Positions 7,249 through 14,184 of a DNA stretch of 19,197 nt are shown here, one piece after another; positions within the stretch are counted from its first letter, which is position 1, and every line of letters starts with the position of its first letter. The stretch is from positions 1 to 19,197 of the forward strand of contig URFF01000033.1 of the NCBI GenBank assembly GCA_900546995.1, written 5' to 3'. The notes under the pieces are model-generated. The model saw only the letters and a program-made list of their open reading frames with translations. It was not told where the DNA came from and did not search any database. The DNA is from an uncultured Sutterella sp. (GTDB lineage Bacteria; Pseudomonadota; Gammaproteobacteria; Burkholderiales; Burkholderiaceae_F). The translations under genes were made by a program, and so were the position numbers.

Positions 7249-7560
7249 ATGGTTATCGATGCAAAAGAAGGTAAACGACTGATGGATGAATTGGGCGATA
7301 AGGTTTTAATTCTTGATGTTCGTCATGCTTTCGAATTTAATAACGGTCACATTCCGAACGCTATTCTGATTGATAATGATGAAATCTCATCAACTGTGAA
7401 ACATCCTGATTTGCCGGATGATTTTGATCGACCGATTTTGATCTATTGCCGTTCTGGGGTACGCAGTAATTATGCGATGAAAAAACTTCAGGCGTTAGGC
7501 TACAAAACGGTCTACGACATGGGCGGGATTTTAAGTTGGCCCTACGAGATTGTTCGTTAA
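7249..7560 (+). CDS. Single-domain rhodanese-like sulfurtransferase
   Basis: A 103-residue single rhodanese domain. Catalytic Cys67 lies in IYCRSGVRS, a six-residue active-site loop (CRSGVR) of the size typical of sulfurtransferases and not of arsenate or Cdc25 phosphatases. The entry strand VLILDVRHAFEFNNGHIPNA has the usual DVR...E...GHIPNA pattern. It has no signal peptide, so it should be cytoplasmic and carry a persulfide sulfur to an unknown acceptor. The start is the ATG at 7249, 3 bases after the FAH gene stop; its ribosome-binding site GGAGA lies inside the end of that gene. A bidirectional terminator follows. Confidence 0.88.
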   Translation: MVIDAKEGKRLMDELGDKVLILDVRHAFEFNNGHIPNAILIDNDEISSTVKHPDLPDDFDRPILIYCRSGVRSNYAMKKLQALGYKTVYDMGGILSWPYEIVR

Positions 7561-7577
7561 CGCTTTTTAGATTAAAA

Positions 7578-7612
7578 CAAAAACGGGACCTGAAATTCAG
7601 ATCCCGTTTTTG
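7578..7612. terminator. Bidirectional terminator between the rhodanese gene and rpsT
   Basis: A long inverted repeat (7578-7593 with 7597-7612, one mismatch) whose stem includes ACGGGA/TCCCGT. The A run on one side and the T run on the other give TTTTTGTTTT on the plus strand and TTTTTGTTTT on the minus strand. It lies 17 bases after the rhodanese stop and 20 bases past the end of rpsT, so it serves both convergent genes. Confidence 0.9.
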
Positions 7613-7632
7613 TTTTGAAATTCGCTCGCGAA

Positions 7633-7896
7633 TTAGGCCATAGCCTTGAGGGCGGCGGCCAAGCGGCTCTTATGACGAGCAGCGGCGTTCTTGTGCAACA
7701 CCTTCTTGGAAGCCATAGAGTCGATCACCTTCTGAGCCTTTTGGAAAGCGTCAGAAGCGGCGGCCTTGTCACCGGCCACGATCAACTTACGCACAGCCTT
7801 GATGGCGGTACGATATTGAGAGCGTTGAGCAGAAAGGTGCTGATTGCGCGCAACAGCTTGACGAGCGCGCTTACGAGCTTGTTTGGTATTAGCCAT
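7633..7896 (-). CDS. rpsT: 30S ribosomal protein S20
   Basis: An 87-residue, very basic small-subunit protein that binds 16S rRNA early in assembly. The sequence begins MANTKQARKRARQAVARNQH and is almost entirely helical with many Arg/Lys, as expected for S20; the length equals that of E. coli S20. The ATG has AAGGA about 9 bases upstream. It is a single-gene unit with its own strong promoter and a leader of about 190 bases that can fold in two ways. S20 is known to control its own translation in E. coli, so that leader is a reasonable place for feedback here. Confidence 0.97.
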   Translation of the reverse strand: MANTKQARKRARQAVARNQHLSAQRSQYRTAIKAVRKLIVAGDKAAASDAFQKAQKVIDSMASKKVLHKNAAARHKSRLAAALKAMA

Positions 7897-7926
7897 TGTT
7901 TTTTCCTTGCCTTATGTTAAAAGTGA

Positions 7927-8003
7927 CGGCTGTTCAATTACAGCCGCTTTCAAAGGCATTAAGCATTGAAAATTGACGCTTCAGCACAAAAGGGAAGCGG
8001 CTG
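7927..8003 (-). promoter_or_regulatory. rpsT leader with two competing stem-loops
   Basis: On the rpsT mRNA, segment A (CAGCCGCTT, 8003-7995) is perfectly complementary over 9 bases to segment B (AAGCGGCTG, 7949-7941). Part of B (CGGCTGT, 7946-7940) is also complementary over 7 bases to segment C (ACAGCCG, 7933-7927), with a 6-base loop. A:B and B:C cannot form together. Segment C ends about 20 bases before the AAGGA ribosome-binding site. The pairing is read directly from sequence; a regulatory role is inferred. Confidence 0.5.
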
Positions 8004-8091
8004 GTGAATCTATCATTCCAAGCGGTTTTCATCGCACTCTTACGGGCATAAAAATACGTCCACGAAGAATGCCCCCTTGGAAAAGCTCCTT

Positions 8092-8120
8092 ATCATACCA
8101 AAATCTTTGAAAGCTCTCAA
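8092..8120 (-). promoter_or_regulatory. Sigma-70-type promoter of rpsT
   Basis: On the minus strand, TTGAGA (8120-8115, 5/6) and TATGAT (8097-8092, 5/6) are separated by exactly 17 bases. Transcription should start near 8085, giving rpsT a leader of about 190 bases. This is the best-formed promoter in the window together with the one at 12329-12358, and it fits a highly expressed ribosomal protein gene. Confidence 0.75.
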
Positions 8121-8156
8121 CCTTTTGTTTACTATTTCGGATTGTTAGTTAATTCA

Positions 8157-8162
8157 TATACT
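8157..8162 (+). promoter_or_regulatory. Candidate -10 box giving a leaderless murJ transcript
   Basis: TATACT (5/6) lies only 8 bases before the murJ ATG at 8171. A start site 6-9 bases downstream of the -10 falls at 8168-8171, on or next to the A of the ATG. No Shine-Dalgarno-like sequence is present in the preceding 20 bases. The -35 region is poor. Confidence 0.35.
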
Positions 8163-8170
8163 GTTTGACC

Positions 8171-9709
8171 ATGAGTTTATTGAAGTCGGCAGCGACCATT
8201 TCATCGCTCACTTTATTGTCGCGAATCACCGGAGTCATCCGTGATATGTTAATTGCACGGTATTTCGGTTCCAGTGCGGCAACGGACGCTTTCTATGTTG
8301 CCTTTCGCTTGCCGAATATGTTACGACGCCTCTTTGCCGAGGGAGCTTTTCAACAGGCATTTGTCCCAATGCTCTCCGATGTGAAAGCCAATCAAAGTCC
8401 CGAAGAAGTTCGTACGTTTATTGATCGAGTTTTTTCAGTTTTAGCTTGTGCATTACTTATTACCAGCATCATTGGGGTACTCGCAGCACCTCTATTGGTT
8501 TGGTTGATCGCGGGCGGTTTGGCAGACAATCCTGCGAGTTTTGATTTGGCTACCGAATTGACTCGATGGATGTTTCCCTATATTTTCTTCATGAGTCTAG
8601 TGGCAATGAGTGCTGGTGTTTTAAATACCTGGAAACATTTTGCTGTCCCTGCATTTACTCCGGTGCTTTTAAATCTCTCGTTTATTACCTTTATTCTTTT
8701 TCTGACTCCATACTTAGATCGACCGATTTTTGCTTTGGCCGTTGCTGTGATTGTCGGTGGTATTTTGCAATTAGGGATTCAAATTCCCAGTTTGATGAAG
8801 TTGGGTGTGCTACCACGGCCGACCAATCCCTTTAAAGCATTAAAAGATTTTGCCGTACGAAAAGTCCTTAAACTCATGGTACCGGCGCTTTTCGGTGTGG
8901 GTGTTGCCCAGTTATCGCTTTTAATCAATACGAACATCGCCTCTCGATTGGGAACGGGATCGGTGACTTGGCTATCGTTTGCTGACCGTTTGATGGAATT
9001 TCCGACGGCACTTTTAGGTGTTGCATTGGCATCTGTTTTATTACCCGGATTATCGGCGGCTTACGCAAAAAATGACCTCACCCGATATAACGCACTGCTT
9101 GATAACGGGTTACGGTTGGTCATTTTGTTTGCTGTGCCTGCGGCAGTGGGTATGGGGTTAATGGCGGATGCTCTTGTGGCATTTTTGTATCAAGGAAAAA
9201 ACTTCCAAGCCTATGATGTGGCTCAAACGAGTATTGCCGTCGTCGGGTATTCGTTCGGATTGATTGGTTTAATTGCAATTAAAATTTTGGCACCGGCTTT
9301 TTACGCAAGAAAAGATATTCGCACACCGGTCAAAGTGGCAGCAGTGAGTTTGGTTTGTGTGCAGATTAGTAACCTTATTTTTGTCCCGTTTTTTGCTCAC
9401 GCCGGTTTAGCTCTCTCCATTGGTGTGGGTAGCTGCGTCAATGCGTTAATACTCTTTTGTATTCTGCGTCGACGCAAAATCTATCAACCCTTGAAAGGAT
9501 GGCTGAAATGGTTGGCTTCCATTATTGTCGCCTCAATAGCGATGGGTACACTCTTGGTTTTCATGCAGCAAGGGATTGATTGGGCGGCAATGCAGCCGGA
9601 ATGGGTTAAACGAGCCGGCTTGGTTTTCATTTACATTGGGTTAGCGATTGTGGTGTATTTTGGTGTGTTGGTTCTTTTAGGACTTCGTCCACGACATCTA
9701 AAGGCGTAA
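8171..9709 (+). CDS. murJ: Lipid II flippase MurJ
   Basis: A 512-residue polytopic membrane protein of the MOP superfamily that flips lipid II across the inner membrane for peptidoglycan synthesis. The first helices carry the MurJ signature, with Arg18, Arg24 and Asp39 at the same numbers as the essential E. coli residues, and RLPNMLRRLFAEGAF following. The central-cavity arginine in SFADRLMEFP is at 273 (Arg270 in E. coli). About 14 hydrophobic segments are spread over the length, as in the family. The start is the ATG at 8171; a TTG two codons upstream is possible, but the ATG gives the family numbering. No ribosome-binding site is apparent. It diverges from rpsT, as is common in proteobacteria, and converges on waaL. 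Confidence 0.96.
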   Translation: MSLLKSAATISSLTLLSRITGVIRDMLIARYFGSSAATDAFYVAFRLPNMLRRLFAEGAFQQAFVPMLSDVKANQSPEEVRTFIDRVFSVLACALLITSIIGVLAAPLLVWLIAGGLADNPASFDLATELTRWMFPYIFFMSLVAMSAGVLNTWKHFAVPAFTPVLLNLSFITFILFLTPYLDRPIFALAVAVIVGGILQLGIQIPSLMKLGVLPRPTNPFKALKDFAVRKVLKLMVPALFGVGVAQLSLLINTNIASRLGTGSVTWLSFADRLMEFPTALLGVALASVLLPGLSAAYAKNDLTRYNALLDNGLRLVILFAVPAAVGMGLMADALVAFLYQGKNFQAYDVAQTSIAVVGYSFGLIGLIAIKILAPAFYARKDIRTPVKVAAVSLVCVQISNLIFVPFFAHAGLALSIGVGSCVNALILFCILRRRKIYQPLKGWLKWLASIIVASIAMGTLLVFMQQGIDWAAMQPEWVKRAGLVFIYIGLAIVVYFGVLVLLGLRPRHLKA

Positions 9710-9807
9710 TTTATTTTGTATTTAATTTTCATGCTATAACAGCTTTCTATCTAGGTAAATGTAAAATAGAAAACCTTGTGGCTATAGTTTATTGGTAACA
9801 GCGTTGC

Positions 9808-10983
9808 TTATTTAAGAATATCTATCTTATCTTTAATTGGATTGACTGACAGCCACAGTAAAGTCCATGTTATAAAAAATACATACAGCACAAAATGGGT
9901 AAAAGACCACATGCATTCAGTCAATCCCATACAGGCCATCACAGCAATCATGGCAAGTCGAAGGGGATCGTTAACAGCTTGGCGAGCTAATAAAATTAAC
10001 GTACCAATCCATCCAAGCAATCCTATTAAACCGTAGGTTGCAAAATACGAAATATAGTCATTATGGAGGTGTTGAGCGGGGAAGCTGCTAACAGAAAATG
10101 TATATCCATGTTGAAGAAATTGACTAAATGGTTGGTATCCCCAGCCGAACATAAAATGTTCAGGTATGGCGTTTAATGCTAATGTCCATAATTCAATACG
10201 GATCCCCCAGGAAGAATCGGGATTCCCATTTTTCCATTCTATTAAGTCATGTATTCCTTCTTGAAGGCGTCCTGTTATCCAAAAGCATATGAATAAGAGT
10301 AACACCCCAACAACGAGTATAGATACCTTCTTTGGACTTACTCTATGTTTTGAAGAGAAATAAATCGTGAAAAAGAGACCACAATAACCTATAAGCGCAG
10401 TTCTGACTTCAGTTAGAATAACAGCCAATACAGATAAACCAACACTTAGCAACAATATAATACTGAACCATTTCGATAATGGATCTTTATGTGTTAGGAG
10501 AAACATAATCAAAATTGAACTCATAACACATAAACCACCTATAACAATATTTTTGTTAGTACCAAGTACGTTAGTTTGTAATCCATTAAAGGAAATATCA
10601 ACGCAAATTCCTAAGGAAATAATGAGTGTTGAGATTATCAAACTAAGTATGACAAGGTTTCTGTTAACTCGAACTCTTGACAGTGCAAAAACTAATAAAC
10701 TGACTATTAATAACAAATGAAGTTGATATGTAAGCCCTTTTGAACCGTGCGCCAGGATTGGTACTAGCAGACAGCCTATAATCCAGGGAAGCCACGGTAA
10801 TATAAATTTTGTAAATACAATGAGGGTATGTTTGTTTGGTAAATTGATTAGGTTCGTTAGAATCAAGGCTGCAATGAGAATTTTTTTTAAAAAATTGTCG
10901 CTGTAGTCAAATAGAAAGAAACCATACAACAGACTAATGGATAAGCAAAGTAAAAGAGAATATTTTTTTAATAAATCCAACAT
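9808..10983 (-). CDS. waaL: O-antigen ligase family membrane protein
   Basis: A 391-residue polytopic membrane protein with about 10-12 hydrophobic segments, of the Wzy_C/WaaL family. These enzymes transfer a glycan from undecaprenyl diphosphate to the lipid A core on the periplasmic face. The conserved arginine lies in TEVRTALIGY (Arg194). After a large periplasmic loop (about 233-315) comes the conserved HLHNDYISYFATYGLIG with His307, matching the catalytic Arg and His known for WaaL. A Wzy polymerase, which shares the fold, is the main alternative, but no other O-unit polymerization gene is nearby. It is strongly A+T rich, 45 bases downstream of a GT2 gene on the same strand, and converges on murJ with a 98-base gap that holds only a weak 7-bp stem (9744-9772). 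No ribosome-binding site is obvious. Confidence 0.8.
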   Translation of the reverse strand: MLDLLKKYSLLLCLSISLLYGFFLFDYSDNFLKKILIAALILTNLINLPNKHTLIVFTKFILPWLPWIIGCLLVPILAHGSKGLTYQLHLLLIVSLLVFALSRVRVNRNLVILSLIISTLIISLGICVDISFNGLQTNVLGTNKNIVIGGLCVMSSILIMFLLTHKDPLSKWFSIILLLSVGLSVLAVILTEVRTALIGYCGLFFTIYFSSKHRVSPKKVSILVVGVLLLFICFWITGRLQEGIHDLIEWKNGNPDSSWGIRIELWTLALNAIPEHFMFGWGYQPFSQFLQHGYTFSVSSFPAQHLHNDYISYFATYGLIGLLGWIGTLILLARQAVNDPLRLAMIAVMACMGLTECMWSFTHFVLYVFFITWTLLWLSVNPIKDKIDILK

Positions 10984-11028
10984 GTTTATTCTATTGCAGC
11001 AATGATAATAACCAGAGTGAGCTGTTAG

Positions 11029-12006
11029 TTATCTAAATCGAGGACTGTGGATCCAACGCAATATTTTTGCAACTGGATATCTTTTCGTACAAATCCAGCC
11101 TTTTACTGTCATGTCCATCCCAAGCTCTGAGAATATTTCGTTTATGGAAGAGGTGTCGAATATATGAGCAAAATTACTTCTGCTGTTTTCCCATGACTTA
11201 GTATCCGTATTCAACAATTTTTTCCAAACGAAATCGATATTCATTTTTATGATGGCCAATTTTAAAAATTTTTCTTGAAGTCTTGTATTTGAAAGTTGCC
11301 TTAAGTCTAATCTAGAAGCATAAGATTTTTGAAAAAAACCTTCTCTGGTGGAGAGAGAACCGCTTCGTAACCTATAGACGTATAGATTTTGTGGAATAAA
11401 AGTGACTTTCCTGAGTTTAGACGACAATTCAAATAAAAATGTTTCATCTTCAGAGCCAGAAGTTTTCCTAAATCTTGTATCCCCAATTAAATCAATAGGG
11501 TATAACTTGTTGACACAAGTGGAGCCGTGAACATGTTTTGCCGAGAATTTTGGGAAATTAAACAATGAAGCCAAGAAATTTTTACTATCCATGAGTTTAG
11601 GGTAGGGGAATTTTACTTTGACGAGCTGCTCATCAATTAATCTGTTATATCCACAAATTGCTAAATCTGCTTGACTTCTAGTCAACTCTTGATAAAGCGT
11701 TTCATACATTGTTGGATAACAAAAATCGTCGCCGTCGACAAAACCAACGTATGAACCATGTACAGCATTCAGTCCTGAATTTCTAGCTGAAGATAATCCT
11801 GCATTGGTTTGGTGGATCACAATAATGCGCCCATCTCTTTTGGCATATTGATCACAGATACTCCCAGACGAATCGGTAGAACCATCGTCAACCAAAATAA
11901 TTTCAATGTTAGAGTAAGTCTGATTTAGAAGTGAATCAATACACTGATCTAAATAAGAACTCACATTGTATACAGGGACAATGATTGAGATTAAATCTTT
12001 ATTCAT
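11029..12006 (-). CDS. Family 2 glycosyltransferase
   Basis: A 325-residue GT-A fold glycosyltransferase of the common capsule/LPS type. It begins ISIIVPVYNVSSYLDQCIDS, has the nucleotide-binding VDDGSTDSS (Asp40, Asp41), NAGLSSARNSGL, and the metal-binding FVDGDD (Asp91, Asp93). The last 200 residues are the usual poorly conserved acceptor domain, with no membrane helix. The ATG at 12004-12006 is one base past the TGA of the 84-residue gene upstream, so translation is probably coupled. Together with waaL downstream it points to the addition or ligation of a surface glycan. The sugar and acceptor cannot be told. Confidence 0.85.
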   Translation of the reverse strand: MNKDLISIIVPVYNVSSYLDQCIDSLLNQTYSNIEIILVDDGSTDSSGSICDQYAKRDGRIIVIHQTNAGLSSARNSGLNAVHGSYVGFVDGDDFCYPTMYETLYQELTRSQADLAICGYNRLIDEQLVKVKFPYPKLMDSKNFLASLFNFPKFSAKHVHGSTCVNKLYPIDLIGDTRFRKTSGSEDETFLFELSSKLRKVTFIPQNLYVYRLRSGSLSTREGFFQKSYASRLDLRQLSNTRLQEKFLKLAIIKMNIDFVWKKLLNTDTKSWENSRSNFAHIFDTSSINEIFSELGMDMTVKGWICTKRYPVAKILRWIHSPRFR

Positions 12007-12007
12007 A

Positions 12008-12262
12008 TCAATTAACTAAACGGTCAAAAGGCATACTCTCAGGCCACTCAATAAGTTTGTCATGGTCTTCATGGTCAATCGCTTCAGGACCTAATTCTGC
12101 TGTGTTGACCGCGTAATTGAGTTTGGCATACACATTGGCGATATCATCCATCAGAACATCTTCAGGATCATGACGCTCATCTTCCAAGCGATCGATGGAG
12201 TCAGACAAACATTCCAGAGCATCGGTTAAAGTAGCTAAAAGCCAATCGCGATCAATCGCCAT
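12008..12262 (-). CDS. Small acidic protein of unknown function
   Basis: An 84-residue, strongly acidic protein that I do not recognise. The first 30 residues (MAIDRDWLLATLTDALECLS and on) look like an amphipathic helix. A charged stretch (RLEDERHDPEDVLMDDI) and a second helix follow, and the tail is rich in Asp, Glu and His. There is no signal peptide or membrane helix, so it is probably cytoplasmic. The start is the ATG at 12260-12262, preceded by GAGG at 8 bases; an upstream in-frame extension to 12358 would run through the promoter. Its codon use and G+C look more like the housekeeping genes than the A+T-rich GT2 and waaL genes that follow, so it may be a resident gene behind which the LPS genes were inserted. 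It leads that operon. Confidence 0.75.
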   Translation of the reverse strand: MAIDRDWLLATLTDALECLSDSIDRLEDERHDPEDVLMDDIANVYAKLNYAVNTAELGPEAIDHEDHDKLIEWPESMPFDRLVN

Positions 12263-12328
12263 CACAAAACCTCGTAAAAAGCTATTGCAAAAGCCCAAAA
12301 AGAGGGGCAATGTCCTTACAATAGTGAA

Positions 12329-12358
12329 ATTATAAAAAGCGTACGGGTCGCTTTTCAA
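12329..12358 (-). promoter_or_regulatory. Promoter of the 84-residue protein / GT2 / waaL operon
   Basis: On the minus strand, TTGAAA (12358-12353, 5/6) and a perfect TATAAT (12334-12329) are separated by 18 bases. Transcription should start near 12322, about 60 bases before the ATG of the small protein. The element lies in the gap divergent to fimV. Confidence 0.7.
12335..12355. repeat. Inverted repeat inside the promoter spacer, possible operator
   Basis: AAAAGCG (12335-12341) and CGCTTTT (12349-12355) are perfect 7-base inverted arms separated by 7 bases. They fill the space between the -35 and -10 boxes of the minus-strand promoter. The position suits a dimeric repressor site, but a chance palindrome cannot be excluded. 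Confidence 0.4.
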
Positions 12359-12384
12359 AAGTCTGTTATTTTACGGTGCCGGTT

Positions 12385-14184
12385 ATGAATTTACTAAAGC
12401 AATCAGCATTAGCCGCAAGCCTTTCATTGGCTTTGTGCGGTTGGGCCAACGCCGCTTCCCTGGGTCAACTTCAAGTTATCAGTCAAGCCGATCAAAATTT
12501 CCAAGCCACTTTTCAGGTGCATGATGTGTCGCCCACAGGCGGCTCCTTGACCGCTCGTTTGGCACCGGCCAAAACCTATGAACAATACCGCGTCACGATG
12601 CCTGAAAGTGCGAAAGGATTAAAACTTGCATTAATCAATAAAAATCCTTTGACGCTAAGAATTTCGGGCGATCGGCCTGCTCAGGAACGATCTTTCCCGT
12701 TGTTGGTTGAGTTAAATGAGGCGGGTAAAGTCTCGGTTTCTCGTTATAACATCTTTATTGGTGCCAGTGGTTCGGTGGAACCCGTCGCCGTTAATGCGGG
12801 TCCCGCTCCGATTTCAACGGCAACGCCTGTCACCGCGGCAGCTTCAGCGCCGACACAAGCTCCCGCGCCTGCTGTAAAGGCTGCGCCAACGAAAGTTCAG
12901 ACGACCGTCGCTAAAGACGAGTCGACCATGACGCCTCTGGAGAGGATGCGGGCAAGAAACTATGATTTAAATAAACCGGTGGTGGTTGAGCCGGGCTACA
13001 CGCCGTGGTCTTTGGGTGTTCTTTATCAAAGCCGTTATCCTCAAGCAACCGTTAACCAAGTGCTTGTGGCTTTGGCCATTCACAATCCCAACGCTTTCCC
13101 GAATGATGATGTGAGAAGCTTGCGCGCAGGAGCCAGCTTAATGGCGCCTCCTGCTTCGCTTGTTAACTCCATTGATCAGAATACGGCCAAACGCATTGTC
13201 CAAAAAGGTTTGAGTATCAGTGACGTTGCCAAAGAACCGGCTCCGTTCGCAAAGCGCCCGGTTCATAAAGCCGAGCCCGTGAAGGCGAAAAAGCCAGAAC
13301 CCAAGGTTGAGACTATTCCGACCGTGGAACCCAAGCCCGTTGAAACGAAGCCTGAGCCCAAACCGGAACCCGTGCCGGAAGTGAAGGCTCCTGAAACGGC
13401 ACCGGTTGAAACGATACCGCCTGTGACCGATGCCCAGCAACCGGCTGCAACGCCTGCTACGGAACCTTTGCCGTCAACCGAACCGTTGCCTGTGACGGAA
13501 CAGGCGCCTGATTTGACGCAAAATGAAGGGGATGCTGCTTCCGCTCAAGAAGTCATGCCGACGCTGGAAATCATGACAGAAGAGGAAGTGGTGCCTCAAG
13601 AGGAAGAAACGTCGTGGTTATGGTACGTCTTGATTGTGGTGCTTTTAGGCGCTGCAGGGTTCATCTATTGGCGAACCAAACAAGGTAAGCAGGTGGACTT
13701 TGAGTCGTTTAAGAGTGTCATCAATCGCAGCCGTATGTCTCGCGATGAAGAAGAACCCACTCAAAGCGCGGGTCCAGTCGAGCCCACGATGGGGGCTACT
13801 CAGGCAGCGCCTCAAACGACTGCGCAATCGGCTCCTCAAACGCAAATGTATTCTCATCCGGCAAAAGCGGAGCCCGTGCGCCAAGTGCCGCCGACGGCTA
13901 GCGCCGGCGCCAGCAATGTTTTTGATCTGGTAAGCGAAGAGTTGCCGTTAAATGACGAGCCGACGGTTAAGGAACCCTCTCAGCCAACAGCGGCACCAAC
14001 GGCCGCTCCGAAGCAAGAGGCTTCCAGCATGAGTGATTCGCTTGCGATGGCACGCTCCTTTGTCGCGATCGGTGCCAAGGATGAAGCCATTCAACTTTTG
14101 CAGGAAGTTTTGCAAAAGGGGTCTCCCGCTGATCGAGCCGAAGCCCAGTTGATGCTTCGTCAAATTCACAATCAAGCCTCATAA
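12385..14184 (+). CDS. fimV: FimV family peptidoglycan-binding membrane protein
   Basis: A 599-residue FimV-type protein. These polar inner-membrane proteins bind peptidoglycan through a LysM-like domain and organise type IV pili or other polar structures. Order: signal peptide (residues 1-23, ending WANA), the FimV N-terminal domain (about 24-125), a LysM-like segment (about 194-272, VVVEPGYTPWSLGVLYQ and following), a Pro/Glu/Lys-rich linker, one membrane helix (about 409-429, WLWYVLIVVLLGAAGFIYW), an Ala/Gln/Pro-rich cytoplasmic linker and the conserved FimV C-terminal helical motif (about 549-599, MARSFVAIGAKDEAIQLLQE). It is shorter than the Pseudomonas form of about 900 residues. The ATG at 12385 is chosen because the signal peptide begins there; a GTG three codons upstream is possible. 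It overlaps truA by one base (TAATG), the classic order. No pilus genes are in the window. Confidence 0.92.
   Translation: MNLLKQSALAASLSLALCGWANAASLGQLQVISQADQNFQATFQVHDVSPTGGSLTARLAPAKTYEQYRVTMPESAKGLKLALINKNPLTLRISGDRPAQERSFPLLVELNEAGKVSVSRYNIFIGASGSVEPVAVNAGPAPISTATPVTAAASAPTQAPAPAVKAAPTKVQTTVAKDESTMTPLERMRARNYDLNKPVVVEPGYTPWSLGVLYQSRYPQATVNQVLVALAIHNPNAFPNDDVRSLRAGASLMAPPASLVNSIDQNTAKRIVQKGLSISDVAKEPAPFAKRPVHKAEPVKAKKPEPKVETIPTVEPKPVETKPEPKPEPVPEVKAPETAPVETIPPVTDAQQPAATPATEPLPSTEPLPVTEQAPDLTQNEGDAASAQEVMPTLEIMTEEEVVPQEEETSWLWYVLIVVLLGAAGFIYWRTKQGKQVDFESFKSVINRSRMSRDEEEPTQSAGPVEPTMGATQAAPQTTAQSAPQTQMYSHPAKAEPVRQVPPTASAGASNVFDLVSEELPLNDEPTVKEPSQPTAAPTAAPKQEASSMSDSLAMARSFVAIGAKDEAIQLLQEVLQKGSPADRAEAQLMLRQIHNQAS

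Noticed and set aside
7615..7920. A plus-strand frame of 101 codons fully antisense to rpsT.
   Set aside because: It mirrors the rpsT codon pattern; S20 is certain and the antisense frame begins inside the terminator region.
9710..9807. A 7-bp stem (9744-9750 with 9766-9772) between murJ and waaL as a terminator.
   Set aside because: The stem is A+T rich with a 15-base loop and no proper U tract on either strand; too weak to call.
12990..14182. Several frames of 70-100 codons, both strands, within the fimV Pro/Glu/Ala-rich linkers.
   Set aside because: They are shadows of low-complexity, G+C-richer coding sequence; fimV is continuous and has all expected domains.
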